Below, piece by piece: positions 18,818-27,204 of a stretch of 64,000 bases of DNA. Each line of letters starts with the position of its first letter. Position 1 is the first letter of the stretch. Source of the DNA: Pelomonas parva (lineage in GTDB: Bacteria; Pseudomonadota; Gammaproteobacteria; Burkholderiales; Burkholderiaceae_C); NCBI RefSeq assembly GCF_043555835.1, contig NZ_JBIGHV010000002.1, forward strand, positions 620,001 through 684,000, given 5' to 3'. Made by a program: the position numbers and the translations under genes. The notes under the pieces were generated by a model that did no database searches, was not told where the DNA came from, and was given only the letters and a program-made list of their open reading frames with translations.

Positions 18818-20170
18818 ATGAACCTCCGCACTCGCATCGGCCTGGCGGCCGCGCTTTCGGTCTGCGCATCCGGGGCCAGCGCCCAGGCGGTGCTGACGCT
18901 GTACGGCAACATCGACACGGCGGTCGACACGACGCACAAGACGACCGGCAGTGCGGGCACGCCCACCGGCGCGTCCGCCGCGCTGATCTTTCCGCCCGGC
19001 AGCGCCGGCACGAAGACGCGGGTGACGCAGAGTCTCTCGCGCACCAACACCCTGGGCTTCAAGGGGCGCGAGGACCTGGGCGGCGGGTATGCGGCGGGCT
19101 TCGTTCTGGAATCGCAGCCCGGCAGCGATGACGGCAGCCTGTCCCAGGACGGCCGCTTCTTCGGCAAGCAAGCCATGGTGTACCTGACGACGCCTGCTGG
19201 CGAGGTCCGCCTCGGCCGTCAGTACGCGCCGATCTTCTACGCCTTCGCGTCAGGCACGCCAGACGGCCTCGGCGGCACCGACCTGTTCACCGCCGGCCTG
19301 GTCACCAACACGCTGCAGGTCAGGCAGGACAACCAGATCAGCTACTGGGCCCGGGTCGGTGGCTTTGCAGCCGCCGTCTCCTACAGCCCCAACGCCGGTG
19401 TCTCTCGCATCGTCAGCCCGGCGCGTGGCAGCACGGTGACGGCCGCCACCGGCGCCATGCTGGGGGCCGCCGGCGCGGGCGCCGAAGCGTCAGGTTCAGA
19501 GTCCGGTGGCAAGCGTGGGCGGTCCGGTGGGCTGTTTCTCGCCTACACCGCGCCAACGTTCAGCCTGAGCGCAGGCGCGCACTACAACGAGTTCGATGTC
19601 CCCGTGCTGTCGCAAGGCGGATCGATCTTCGAGCTGGATCGCTACTGGGGCTTCGCGCTGTCCGCAAAGTACATGCTGTCGGTCGATGGCCCGTCGCTGC
19701 ACGCGATGGTCCACGAGGGGCGCTACTTCGATGGCGGCGTCCTCAATCTGCCCGGGCAGCCGCCGCTGAGCCTGCCTGGCGCCGGGCGCTTGGACCCGAA
19801 GATTCAGACCCTCGTCGTCGGCGCGCGCGTGCCCGTCGGCAACTTCGTCTGGATAGGCGAGGCCGGCGAGAGCCGCTTCACGAACTTCACCCGCGGCAAG
19901 AACCTCGGCATCTCGCTGGGCGTGGACTATCAGCTGTCCAAGCGCACGGTGCTCTATTCGCGGCTGGCCGTCGCCGAAGACCGTCAGGGCCGGGTGTTGC
20001 CCATCGTCGGCGTGACGCCGACGGGCGCCAGGCCGATCAACGTCTCCGGTGGCCCCGATGCCATCCTGGCCGCGCTCGGCTTGCGTGAAACACCGGCGTT
20101 CAATGGCGTTGGCATCTCGCCGGACGGGCGATCCAGCGTGCTCGCCTTCGGCATCCGGCACAGCTTTTGA
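18818..20170 (+). CDS. Gram-negative porin (Burkholderiales trimeric type)
   Basis: A 450-residue outer-membrane porin. It has a Sec signal (MNLRTRIGLAAALSVCASGASAQA) followed by the Burkholderiales porin start VLTLYGNIDTAVD, the internal GFKGREDLGGGYAAGFVLES and RQYAPIFYAFASG segments, alternating beta strands, and a C-terminal Phe (VLAFGIRHSF) required for outer-membrane assembly. The 450 residues exceed the usual 350-390; the surplus seems to lie in loops around residues 205-230, rich in Gly/Ala/Ser. Its role near the efflux and vanillate genes is unknown. Confidence 0.92.
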   Translation: MNLRTRIGLAAALSVCASGASAQAVLTLYGNIDTAVDTTHKTTGSAGTPTGASAALIFPPGSAGTKTRVTQSLSRTNTLGFKGREDLGGGYAAGFVLESQPGSDDGSLSQDGRFFGKQAMVYLTTPAGEVRLGRQYAPIFYAFASGTPDGLGGTDLFTAGLVTNTLQVRQDNQISYWARVGGFAAAVSYSPNAGVSRIVSPARGSTVTAATGAMLGAAGAGAEASGSESGGKRGRSGGLFLAYTAPTFSLSAGAHYNEFDVPVLSQGGSIFELDRYWGFALSAKYMLSVDGPSLHAMVHEGRYFDGGVLNLPGQPPLSLPGAGRLDPKIQTLVVGARVPVGNFVWIGEAGESRFTNFTRGKNLGISLGVDYQLSKRTVLYSRLAVAEDRQGRVLPIVGVTPTGARPINVSGGPDAILAALGLRETPAFNGVGISPDGRSSVLAFGIRHSF

Positions 20171-20196
20171 GCTGATGCAGCGACAGGTCGAACCGG

Positions 20197-20216
20197 GCTG
20201 GGCTCAGCCGCCCAGC
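20197..20216. terminator. Possible bidirectional hairpin between porin and vanB
   Basis: GCTGGGC (20197-20203), loop TCAGCC, GCCCAGC (20210-20216) lies between two convergent genes and overlaps the last codons of vanB. There is no T-run on either side, so it is only a weak terminator candidate. Confidence 0.3.
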
Positions 20217-21172
20217 TGAATCACCAGCCGTGGCGATCTGGCTCGCGAGCAGCAGGGCAGGAACTGGTCGTTGGCGGCCTGCTCCTCGGGGGTGAGGTAC
20301 TGGTCGCGGTGGTCCGGCTCACCGGCCACGACGCGGGTCAGGCAGGTGCCGCAGACGCCCTGCTCGCACGAGGTCAGCAGCGGCAGGCCAGCGTCCTGCA
20401 GCGCCTGCGCCGCGCTGCAGCCCGCCGGCACGTGGATGACCTGGCCGCTGCCCTGCACCTCGATGTCGAAGGGCTGGTGCTCCCCGGTGTCGCTGCGCGG
20501 CGCGGCGGCGAAAAGCTCGCGGTGCAGCCTGGCCTCGGCCCAGCCGAGGCGGCGCGCGGCCGCCAGTGCCGCGTCGATGAAGCCGGCCGGCCCGCAGACG
20601 TAAAGCTCGCTGCCTTCGGGCTGCGCGGCCAGCACGGCGTCCATGTCCATGGACCCGTTCTCATCGCCCACGTGCAGGTGCGTGTGGGCGGCCAGCGGCG
20701 CGTCGGCCAGCGCGGCCAGGAAGGCCATGCGCGCCCGGCTGCGGCCGGCGTAGTGCAGCGTGAAGCTGCGGCCCTGGGCAGCGAGCTGGCGCGCCATGCT
20801 GAGCACGGGCGTGATGCCGATGCCGCCGGCCAGCAGCAGCTTGTGGGCGGCGGTGGCTTGCAGCGAGAAATGGTTCTTCGGCCCGCCGACGGCGAGCACA
20901 TCGCCCGGGTTCAGGCCCTCATGCACGGCCACCGAGCCGCCGCGCGACGCCGGCTCGCGCAGCACGCCCAGCACGTAGCGTTGCCGCTCGCCCGGCGCGT
21001 TGCAGAGCGAGTAGTGCCGCACCAGGCCGCCCGCCAGGTGCAGCTCGACGTGGGCGCCGGCCTCGAAGGCGGGCAGGGGCTCGCCGTCGGGCGCTTGCAG
21101 GGTCAGCTCGACGACGTCCTGCGCGGCGGGGCGCTTTGCCGCCACGCGCAGTTGCAGCAGCGGCGCACTCAT
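20204..21172 (-). CDS. vanB: Vanillate O-demethylase reductase subunit VanB
   Basis: A 322-residue phthalate-dioxygenase-reductase type protein: FAD-binding domain with the flavin motif RHYSLCNAPGE (about 54-64), an NAD-binding domain beginning KLLLAGGIGITPVLSMAR (about 112-129), and a C-terminal plant-type [2Fe-2S] ferredoxin (SCEQGVCGTC plus a distal Cys in FLPCCSRA). It passes electrons from NAD(P)H to the Rieske oxygenase VanA. The start overlaps the vanA stop by 4 bases. Last gene of the thiolase-vanB operon. VanB identity follows from pairing with VanA. Confidence 0.9.
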   Translation of the reverse strand: MSAPLLQLRVAAKRPAAQDVVELTLQAPDGEPLPAFEAGAHVELHLAGGLVRHYSLCNAPGERQRYVLGVLREPASRGGSVAVHEGLNPGDVLAVGGPKNHFSLQATAAHKLLLAGGIGITPVLSMARQLAAQGRSFTLHYAGRSRARMAFLAALADAPLAAHTHLHVGDENGSMDMDAVLAAQPEGSELYVCGPAGFIDAALAAARRLGWAEARLHRELFAAAPRSDTGEHQPFDIEVQGSGQVIHVPAGCSAAQALQDAGLPLLTSCEQGVCGTCLTRVVAGEPDHRDQYLTPEEQAANDQFLPCCSRARSPRLVIQLGG

Positions 21173-22203
21173 GCGGCCGCCTCGGCCGCCAGCAGGCGAT
21201 CGATGACCTTGCGCGACTGCACGCCCCCGCCATCGATGTTGAGCATCAGCAGCTTGCGCTCCGGCCAGGCCAGCAGGTTGGCCTGCTGGCGCTCCAGCAT
21301 CTCCTGGTCCTCGGCAAAGATGCGGCCCTGGCCGTCGCGGATCTGGGCCGTGAGCGCCTCGTCCTGCGGCTTGAACTTGCGCGCCATGCCCCAGAAGTAG
21401 TGGATGGAGGTGTCGGTCTCGGGGGTGATGAAGTCCACCACCCAGCTGGCCGCCTTGACGGCATCCGGCGCCGCATAGCCGCCGTGGCCCTGCAGCGCCA
21501 CGCCCACCTCGATCATGATGTGGCTGGGCGGCGTGAAGTGGCAGATCTGCCAGCGGTCCACCGGCTGGTCGTCGGGCAGGCCGTTCATGCGCAGCGCCAT
21601 CTTCCAGAATGGCGGCGCCTCGATGCCGCTCATGTAGCGCTCGGTGATGACGTGGTCACCCTCCACGCGCGTCGTGCAGGGCACCTCGTCGATCTCCTTC
21701 TGGCCGATGCTGGTCGAATGCACATAGGTCTCGTGCGTCAGGTCCATCAGGTTGTCGACCATCAGCCGGTAGTCGCAGGCGATGCGGTAGAGCCCACCGC
21801 CATAGCCGAAGGCCGGGTTGCCCAGCCATTCGAAGCTGGGCAGCAACGCCACGTCGGCCTTGGCGGCATCACCCGGCCAGACCCAGACGAAGCCGTGCGC
21901 CTCGTGGACGGGGAAGCTGCGGATGGCCGGGAAGCCACGAACGCGCTGGCAGGGCATGGAGACGGTCTTGCCGTCGCAGCCCATGGCCAGGCCGTGGTAG
22001 CCGCAGACGAGCGTGTCGCCCTGCACGCTGCCCAGCGACAGCGGCGCCCCGCGGTGGGGGCAGAAGTCCTCGACGGCGGCCAGCTGTCCCGCCTGGGTGC
22101 GGAACAAGGCCATGGGCTGGTTGCAGATGCGGCGGCCGAGCGGCTTGTCTCGTGGAATCTCTTCGCTGCGGGCCGCGACGTACCAGGTGTTGAGCGGGAA
22201 CAT
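21169..22203 (-). CDS. vanA: Vanillate O-demethylase oxygenase subunit VanA
   Basis: A 344-residue Rieske non-heme iron oxygenase that demethylates vanillate to protocatechuate and formaldehyde. The Rieske cluster ligands are C48/H50 (CPHRG) and C67/H70 (CGYHG). The mononuclear iron site lies in the YRLMVDNLMDLTHETYVH region. I recall close agreement with Pseudomonas VanA along the whole length, including YGGGLY.IACDYRLM, THETYVH.SSIGQKEIDE, PVDRWQIC and the end GGVQSR.VIDR. GAGGAG precedes the ATG. It is coupled to vanB and lies downstream of thiolase, CoA-transferase and SDR genes. Confidence 0.93.
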   Translation of the reverse strand: MFPLNTWYVAARSEEIPRDKPLGRRICNQPMALFRTQAGQLAAVEDFCPHRGAPLSLGSVQGDTLVCGYHGLAMGCDGKTVSMPCQRVRGFPAIRSFPVHEAHGFVWVWPGDAAKADVALLPSFEWLGNPAFGYGGGLYRIACDYRLMVDNLMDLTHETYVHSTSIGQKEIDEVPCTTRVEGDHVITERYMSGIEAPPFWKMALRMNGLPDDQPVDRWQICHFTPPSHIMIEVGVALQGHGGYAAPDAVKAASWVVDFITPETDTSIHYFWGMARKFKPQDEALTAQIRDGQGRIFAEDQEMLERQQANLLAWPERKLLMLNIDGGGVQSRKVIDRLLAAEAAA

Positions 22204-22231
22204 GGTTGTCTCCTCTGTCGTGTCCGGGGGG

Positions 22232-23002
22232 TCAGCGCGGTGCCATGCGCAGTGCGCCGTCCAGGCGGATGACCTCGCCGTTCAGGTGGCCGTTGGTGGC
22301 AATGTGCAGGGCCAGCGCCGCGAACTCGGCCGGGTCGCCCAGCCGCTTGGGGAAGGGGATGGACTGGGCCAGCGACTGCTGCACCGCTTCCGGCAGTTCC
22401 TTCAGCAACGGTGTGGCGAAGATGCCCGGTGCGATCGTGCAGACGCGGATGCCCCACTGCGCCAGGTCGCGCGCCAGCGGCAGCGTCATGCCCGCCACGC
22501 CGGCCTTGGAGGCGGCATAGGCCTCCTGGCCCACCTGGCCGTCGAAGGCGGCCACCGAGGCCGTGTTGACGATGACGCCGCGCTCGCCGTCCGCGCCGGC
22601 CTCCAACTGGGCGGCGCGGGCGGCGAACAGCCGCACCATGTTGTAGGTGCCGACGAGGTTGATGCGCAGCGTGCGCTCGAAGTCCTCCAGCGGCGCCGGG
22701 CTGCCGTCGCGCTGGATGACGCGCTTGGCGCCGCCGACACCGGCGATGTTCATCAGCAGGCGCGCCGGGCCATGGGCGGCGGCGGCGGCGTCCAGCGCGA
22801 CGGCGGCGGAGGTCGCGTCGGCGATGTCGCAGCGCAGGGCCAGCGCATTGGCGCCCAGGTCGTCAGCGACGCGCCGGGCGCTGGCTTCGTTGATGTCCAG
22901 TAGCGCCACGCGCGCGCCGGCGGCGACGAGGGCGCGCGCAACAGCCTCGCCCAGGCCGGAGCCGGCGCCGGTCACGAGGGCGGCTTGTCCGTGGATGTCC
23001 AT
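22232..23002 (-). CDS. 3-hydroxyacyl-CoA dehydrogenase-like SDR (HSD10 type)
   Basis: A 256-residue classical SDR with VTGAGSGLGEAVA (about 10-22), the NIAGV motif, TASVAAFDGQVGQEAYAASK (Ser, Tyr, Lys catalytic set) and IAPGIFATPLL. This pattern is that of 3-hydroxyacyl-CoA dehydrogenase type 2 (HSD17B10-like) proteins. It is encoded between a CoA-transferase and vanA. In this setting I infer that it oxidises 3-hydroxy-3-(4-hydroxy-3-methoxyphenyl)propanoyl-CoA to the 3-keto thioester. A role in another acyl-CoA pathway cannot be excluded. Confidence 0.8.
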   Translation of the reverse strand: MDIHGQAALVTGAGSGLGEAVARALVAAGARVALLDINEASARRVADDLGANALALRCDIADATSAAVALDAAAAAHGPARLLMNIAGVGGAKRVIQRDGSPAPLEDFERTLRINLVGTYNMVRLFAARAAQLEAGADGERGVIVNTASVAAFDGQVGQEAYAASKAGVAGMTLPLARDLAQWGIRVCTIAPGIFATPLLKELPEAVQQSLAQSIPFPKRLGDPAEFAALALHIATNGHLNGEVIRLDGALRMAPR

Positions 23003-23032
23003 GATCGATGTCTCCTGTGTTGTGTGTCGGGG

Positions 23033-24592
23033 TCAGGTCGCGCCCAGCGCGGCGGCCAGGCCGCCCCAGTGGGGCTGGAAGAGCGCGGCGTCCATCAGCT
23101 TCAAGTCGCGGATCAGCGGGCGAAAGCCCATGTGGGCCAGCACGTCGCGCTCCAGGTCCACGCCGGGTGCGATCTCGGTCAGCTCCAGCCCGTCGGGTTG
23201 CAGCACGAAGACGGCGCGCTCGGTGATGAAGCTGACCTGCTGGCGGCGCTGGGCGGCGTCGCTGCCGTTGAAGGTGATCTGCTCGACCTGTTCGACGAAC
23301 TTGCGCGAGCGGCCTTCCTTGACGATGGTCAGCCGGCCGTCACCCACGGCCAGCTCCAGGCCGCCGGCCGTGAACGTGCCGCAGAACACCAGGCGCGGCG
23401 TGCTGGCCGTGATGTTGATGAAGCCACCGCAGCCGACCGGCCGGCCGTTGAACTTGCTGACGTTGACGTTGCCGGCCGCGTCGGTCTGCGCCAGGCCCAG
23501 GAAGCTGCAGTCCAGGCCGCCGCCGTCATAGAAGTCGAACTGCGAGGCCTGCTCGATGATGGACTCGGCGTTGTAGGCCATGCCGAAGTCGCCGCCGTAG
23601 GCCGGCACGCCGCCGTTGACGCCGCACTCCACGCTCAGGCTCAGCAGCTGGGCCACGCCCTCTTCGGCGGCCACGGCCGGGATGCCCGCCGGGATGCCGA
23701 TGCCCAGGTTGGTGATCGCGCCCGGGCGCAGCGCCATGGCGGCGCGGCGGGCGATGACCTTGCGCTCGTCCAGCGGCAGTGCCGGCACCGCATTCATCGG
23801 CACGCGCACGTCGCCCGACAGCGCCGGGTTGAACTGCGTCGTGATGGTCTGCTTGTGGTTGCGCGGCTCGGCGACGACGACGTAGTCGACGAGAAAGCCC
23901 GGCACCTTGACCGACTTGGGATGCAGGCTGCCGGCCTGCACCACGGCCTCGACCTGGGCGATGACGATGCCGCCGCAGGCGCGCGCGGCCTGGGCGATGG
24001 AGAGCTGCTCCAGCAGCAGGCCTTCGCGGTCGAGGCTGAGATTGCCGTGCTCGTCGGCATAGGTGGCGCGGATCAGCGCCACGTCGATGTGCGGGCAGGG
24101 GTAGTGCAGCCATTCCTCGCCGTCCAGCTCCACCAGGCGCACCAGGTCCTCGCTGCACGCGGCGTTGAGCTTGCCGCCCTCGATGCGCGGATCGACGAAG
24201 GTGCCCAGACCCACGCGCGTCAGCAGGCCCGGCGAGCGGCTGGCGATGTGGCGCGTCAGGTGCGACAGCGAGCCCTGCGGGAAGTTGTAGGCCTCCACCT
24301 CGCCGGCATGCACGCGCGCCATCATCTGCGCGCCGGTCTGGCCGAAGTGGCCGGCCACGACCCGCCGCACCATGCCGGGGTGGGCCAGGTGGGCCATGCC
24401 GCCATCGGCCGCGTTGCCGATGGCGCCGCAGGCCCAGGTGGTGAGCTGGTTGGGGTGGCCGGTGGCCAGGAAGTGGCGCTCCAGGCCTTGCAGCACTTCC
24501 TCGGCCAGGCCCATCATGGCCAGGCCGCCCAGGAAGACGGTCGCGTTGTCGCGGATCAGGGGGCCGACGGCGTCGGCGGTGATGACTTTCAT
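23033..24592 (-). CDS. Fused acyl-CoA:acetate/3-ketoacid CoA-transferase
   Basis: A 519-residue class I CoA-transferase with alpha and beta halves in one chain. The alpha half begins MKVITADAVGPLIRDNATVFLGG and contains GTFVDPRIEGGKLN. The beta half has GAITNLGIGIPAGIP and the catalytic-glutamate region LSVECGVNGGVPAYGG. It is YdiF/propionate-CoA-transferase-like and differs from two-subunit PcaIJ or ScoAB. It lies 4 bases after the thiolase stop. In context it may move CoA from vanilloyl-CoA to a carboxylic acid such as ferulate or acetate, releasing vanillate; this is inference. Confidence 0.85.
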   Translation of the reverse strand: MKVITADAVGPLIRDNATVFLGGLAMMGLAEEVLQGLERHFLATGHPNQLTTWACGAIGNAADGGMAHLAHPGMVRRVVAGHFGQTGAQMMARVHAGEVEAYNFPQGSLSHLTRHIASRSPGLLTRVGLGTFVDPRIEGGKLNAACSEDLVRLVELDGEEWLHYPCPHIDVALIRATYADEHGNLSLDREGLLLEQLSIAQAARACGGIVIAQVEAVVQAGSLHPKSVKVPGFLVDYVVVAEPRNHKQTITTQFNPALSGDVRVPMNAVPALPLDERKVIARRAAMALRPGAITNLGIGIPAGIPAVAAEEGVAQLLSLSVECGVNGGVPAYGGDFGMAYNAESIIEQASQFDFYDGGGLDCSFLGLAQTDAAGNVNVSKFNGRPVGCGGFINITASTPRLVFCGTFTAGGLELAVGDGRLTIVKEGRSRKFVEQVEQITFNGSDAAQRRQQVSFITERAVFVLQPDGLELTEIAPGVDLERDVLAHMGFRPLIRDLKLMDAALFQPHWGGLAAALGAT

Positions 24593-24596
24593 GGGG

Positions 24597-25847
24597 TCAG
24601 GCCTTGCAGAAGTTCGGGTTCTCGATCAGCAGCGCCATGCCCTGGCCGCCGCCCACGCAGGCGCTGACGATGGCGTAGCGCTCGCCGCGGCGTTGCAGCT
24701 CCAGCGCGGCGGTCAGCGTCAGCCGCAGGCCGGTGGCCGCCAGCGGGTGGCCCAGCGCGATGGAGCCGCCGTTGACGTTGAGGCGGGCCGGGTCGAGCTC
24801 CAGCACCTGGGCGCAGGCCAGCACCTGGGCGCCCTGGGCCTCGTTGATCTCGACGAGGGCGATGTCCGCCATCGACAGGCCGGTGGCCGCGAGCAGCTGG
24901 CGGATGGCGGGCACGGGGCCGATGCCCATGATCTCGGGTGGCACGCCGGCGGCAGCGGCGCCGGCCAGCCGGGCCAGCGGCGGGCGGCCGCCGTCGCGCA
25001 TCACGGCGCCCGACCCGACGACCATCGCTGCCGCGCCATCCACCAGCGCGGCCGAGTTGCCGGCCGTCTGCACACCGCCGTCGTACACCGTGCGCAGGCC
25101 GGCCAGCACCTCCACCGGCGAGGGCTTGGGGTGGGTGTCCTGGGCCACTGTGGTGACCTTGCGCGGCAGGCGCAGGCCGCGGTCGTGGTAACCCTCGCGC
25201 TCGAAGCGCTGGGCCGTCACGGGCGCGATCTCTTCGGCGAACCAGCCCTGCGCCTGGGCGTGCAGCGCGCGCTCGAAGGAGCGGGCGGCGTAGGCGTCCA
25301 CCGCCTCGCGGCGGATGCCGTGCTGGCGCGCGAGGTTCTCGGCGGTCTGGATCATCGACACGCGGGCGGCGGGATCGTCGAGCGCTTCCCACAGGAAATC
25401 CTTGAACTCCACCGGCGCGCCCAGCCTGAAGCCGCTGCGGTGCGTGTAGGCGCATATGGGGTTGCGGCTCATGGACTCGGTGCCCACGGCCAGCACGGCG
25501 TCGGCATAGCCCAGCGCGATCTGGTCGGCCGCCTGGCGCAGCACCTCGAAGCCGCTGCCGCAGATGCGCTGCACGCCGATGGCCGGCGCGCCGATGTCCA
25601 GGCCGGCGTACAGGCCCACATGTCGCGGCAGCACGTAGGCGTCGAAGTCGGCATGCGCCATCGACGCCACGACGCTGGCGCCGATGGCCGCCGGGGCCAT
25701 CCCGCTGCGTTCGATGGCGGCACGGGCGGCATGGATGCCCAGGTCGGTCGGCGAGACGGCGGCCAGCGCGCCGCAGTAGTCGACCCAGGGGGTGCGGGCC
25801 CCGGCAAGCAGCCAGGTGTCGTGCAGCGGGCGGGAGAAGTCCGGCAT
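24597..25847 (-). CDS. Thiolase (acetyl-CoA acyltransferase)
   Basis: A 416-residue thiolase. The nucleophile is C96 in QRICGSGFEV, and the second catalytic site is His in NVNGGSIALGHPLAATG and Cys in SACVGGGQGM near the C-terminus. First gene of the operon thiolase, CoA-transferase, SDR, vanA, vanB. Such an enzyme is required by the beta-oxidative route of hydroxycinnamates to cleave the aryl-beta-keto-propanoyl-CoA into aroyl-CoA and acetyl-CoA. 3-oxoadipyl-CoA thiolase is the main alternative. A perfect dyad at 25885-25897 lies 37 bases upstream of its start. Confidence 0.88.
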   Translation of the reverse strand: MPDFSRPLHDTWLLAGARTPWVDYCGALAAVSPTDLGIHAARAAIERSGMAPAAIGASVVASMAHADFDAYVLPRHVGLYAGLDIGAPAIGVQRICGSGFEVLRQAADQIALGYADAVLAVGTESMSRNPICAYTHRSGFRLGAPVEFKDFLWEALDDPAARVSMIQTAENLARQHGIRREAVDAYAARSFERALHAQAQGWFAEEIAPVTAQRFEREGYHDRGLRLPRKVTTVAQDTHPKPSPVEVLAGLRTVYDGGVQTAGNSAALVDGAAAMVVGSGAVMRDGGRPPLARLAGAAAAGVPPEIMGIGPVPAIRQLLAATGLSMADIALVEINEAQGAQVLACAQVLELDPARLNVNGGSIALGHPLAATGLRLTLTAALELQRRGERYAIVSACVGGGQGMALLIENPNFCKA

Positions 25848-25884
25848 GGGCGTGGTCAGGTGAATTGTTGAATGTGGCTATGCA

Positions 25885-25897
25885 TTAGCATGGCTAA
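25885..25897. promoter_or_regulatory. Operator site A: TTAGC-ATG-GCTAA
   Basis: A perfect 13-bp dyad in the 145-base gap between divergent thiolase and marR genes. The hexamer TGGCTA also repeats at 25875-25880 and 25891-25896. The same dyad with one mismatch occurs before the aldehyde dehydrogenase operon (45154-45166) and the hydratase/fcs operon (53097-53109). The size and symmetry fit a MarR dimer. Confidence 0.7.
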
Positions 25898-25992
25898 CTG
25901 TAATAAGGTTGATACTGTCGCGCAAGTCGGATTTCCGACCGATTGAGTTGCCGCCGCGACCGCCGTGCGCAGCGCCCGTCTCAGGAGCACGA

Positions 25993-26493
25993 ATGCCTAG
26001 ATCCGCCCCCGCCCCAGCGCCTGCCGAACTGGCGCCGCGTGCCAAAGCCCGCCGGCCCCGCGCCGACGCGGGTGACGTTTTCGATTTCCAGAGCAATGCG
26101 CTGGGCTACCAGCTGCGGCTGGCGCAGCTGCGCGCCTTCGACCTGTTCTTCGAGATGCTGGCGCCGCTGGACCTGTCGCCCGCGCGCGTGACGGCGCTGT
26201 CGCTGATCGCGATGAGCCCCGGCACCAACCAGGCCGCGCTGGCCAAGGCGCTGAACGTGGCGGGGCCGAGCGCGTTGAAGCTGGTGGACGGGCTGGAGTC
26301 GGCCGGCTGGATACGGCGCATGGAGGTGGAGGGTGACCGGCGCCGCTACTCGCTGCAACTGACCGAGCAGGGCCAGGCGCGGCTGGAGCAGTTGCGCGAG
26401 AAGCTCACCGAGTACGAGGCCCGGCTGACCGCCGGCCTCAGCGCCGCCGAACGGCTGCAGTTGATGGACTTGCTGGGCCGGCTGGCGCGCTGA
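25993..26493 (+). CDS. MarR family regulator, probable hydroxycinnamate-pathway repressor
   Basis: A 166-residue winged-helix MarR protein. After a basic, proline/alanine-rich tail of about 30 residues comes a dimerisation helix (LGYQLRLAQLRAFDLFFEML), the DNA-binding helices (ALAKALNVAGPSALKLVDGLESAGWI), and the wing RRMEVEGDRRRYSLQLTEQG. I took the ATG at 25993, which has CAGGAG upstream. It diverges from the thiolase-vanAB operon. MarR proteins such as CouR and FerC are known to repress hydroxycinnamate genes and to respond to the CoA thioesters. The shared dyad at three operons suggests the same here. Confidence 0.85.
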   Translation: MPRSAPAPAPAELAPRAKARRPRADAGDVFDFQSNALGYQLRLAQLRAFDLFFEMLAPLDLSPARVTALSLIAMSPGTNQAALAKALNVAGPSALKLVDGLESAGWIRRMEVEGDRRRYSLQLTEQGQARLEQLREKLTEYEARLTAGLSAAERLQLMDLLGRLAR

Positions 26494-26512
26494 GTGCGCC
26501 GCTGCGGCGGCG

Positions 26513-27139
26513 TCAGCCCCCGGGGCCGCCCTGCGCGACGGTGTCGGAGAAGCGCGTGGTGCCGTCGTCCGTGTCGCATCCGCCGGGCCGCTGGCTGGCC
26601 GCCAGCACGGCCACGAGGGCAGTGGCGGCCAGCGCCGCCAGCGCCAGCAGCGCCAGGTAGACGCCCAGTACGTGGACGAAGGGCGCGCTGTGGTTCCAGG
26701 AGCGGGCGATGCCCAGGAAGCTGGCGTACAGCCAGGAGACCGACGACATCACGGCGCACAGCGTCAGGCCCAGGCGCTGCCGCGGTGGCAGTGCCAGAAA
26801 GGGCAGGCCGCCGGCCAGCAGCGGGAAGGCGAAGCGGTGCAGCACGACGCCGTTGGCAGTCAGGCAGGCCACCGTCACCATCTTCATCCACAGCTTCTCG
26901 TTGAGCAGCGCGTTCGGGTCCTGCCAGGCCGCCAAGGCCACCAGCGCCAGGCCGGTGGCCCACAGCAGCCCCAGCGTCGCCGTCATCGTGCGCTGCGTGG
27001 CCCGCAGCGCGCGGCGCATGGCGCCGTTCATGGGCAGGTGGGCGGCGCGCAGGAAGCGCAGGTCGAACTCCAGCATCCTGCCCACGGCGACCGCCATGGC
27101 GATGAGGTGGACGAACACGAGCAGGTTCTTGAGCAGCAT
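26513..27139 (-). CDS. Integral membrane protein of unknown function
   Basis: A 208-residue protein with about five membrane helices: LLKNLLVFVHLIAMAVAVG, TATLGLLWATGLALVALAAW, MVTVACLTANGVVLHRFAF, LGLTLCAVMSSVSWLYASFL and YLALLALAALAATALVAVLA. The loop after the first helix is basic and carries GRMLEFDLRFLRAAHL. I do not recognise a family. The ATG at 27139 was chosen because the first membrane helix starts there, 48 codons inside the longer open frame. It lies 65 bases downstream of the subtilase gene on the same strand and may belong to the sigma/anti-sigma/subtilase operon. Confidence 0.65.
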   Translation of the reverse strand: MLLKNLLVFVHLIAMAVAVGRMLEFDLRFLRAAHLPMNGAMRRALRATQRTMTATLGLLWATGLALVALAAWQDPNALLNEKLWMKMVTVACLTANGVVLHRFAFPLLAGGLPFLALPPRQRLGLTLCAVMSSVSWLYASFLGIARSWNHSAPFVHVLGVYLALLALAALAATALVAVLAASQRPGGCDTDDGTTRFSDTVAQGGPGG

Positions 27140-27204
27140 GTCGCAAGGCCTGAAGAAGTGGCAACGGCGGTAGGTGCCGTGAATCAGGCAAATGGTTGCA
27201 GTGG

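Noticed and set aside
22985..24667. 560-codon plus-strand frame opposite the CoA-transferase
   Set aside because: Antisense to a confident gene, without domain signals.
23033..25847. Reading the thiolase and CoA-transferase as PcaF/PcaIJ of the beta-ketoadipate pathway
   Set aside because: The transferase is a single fused YdiF-like chain, the next gene is an HSD10-type SDR that the beta-ketoadipate route does not use, and no other pca gene is present; not excluded but less likely.
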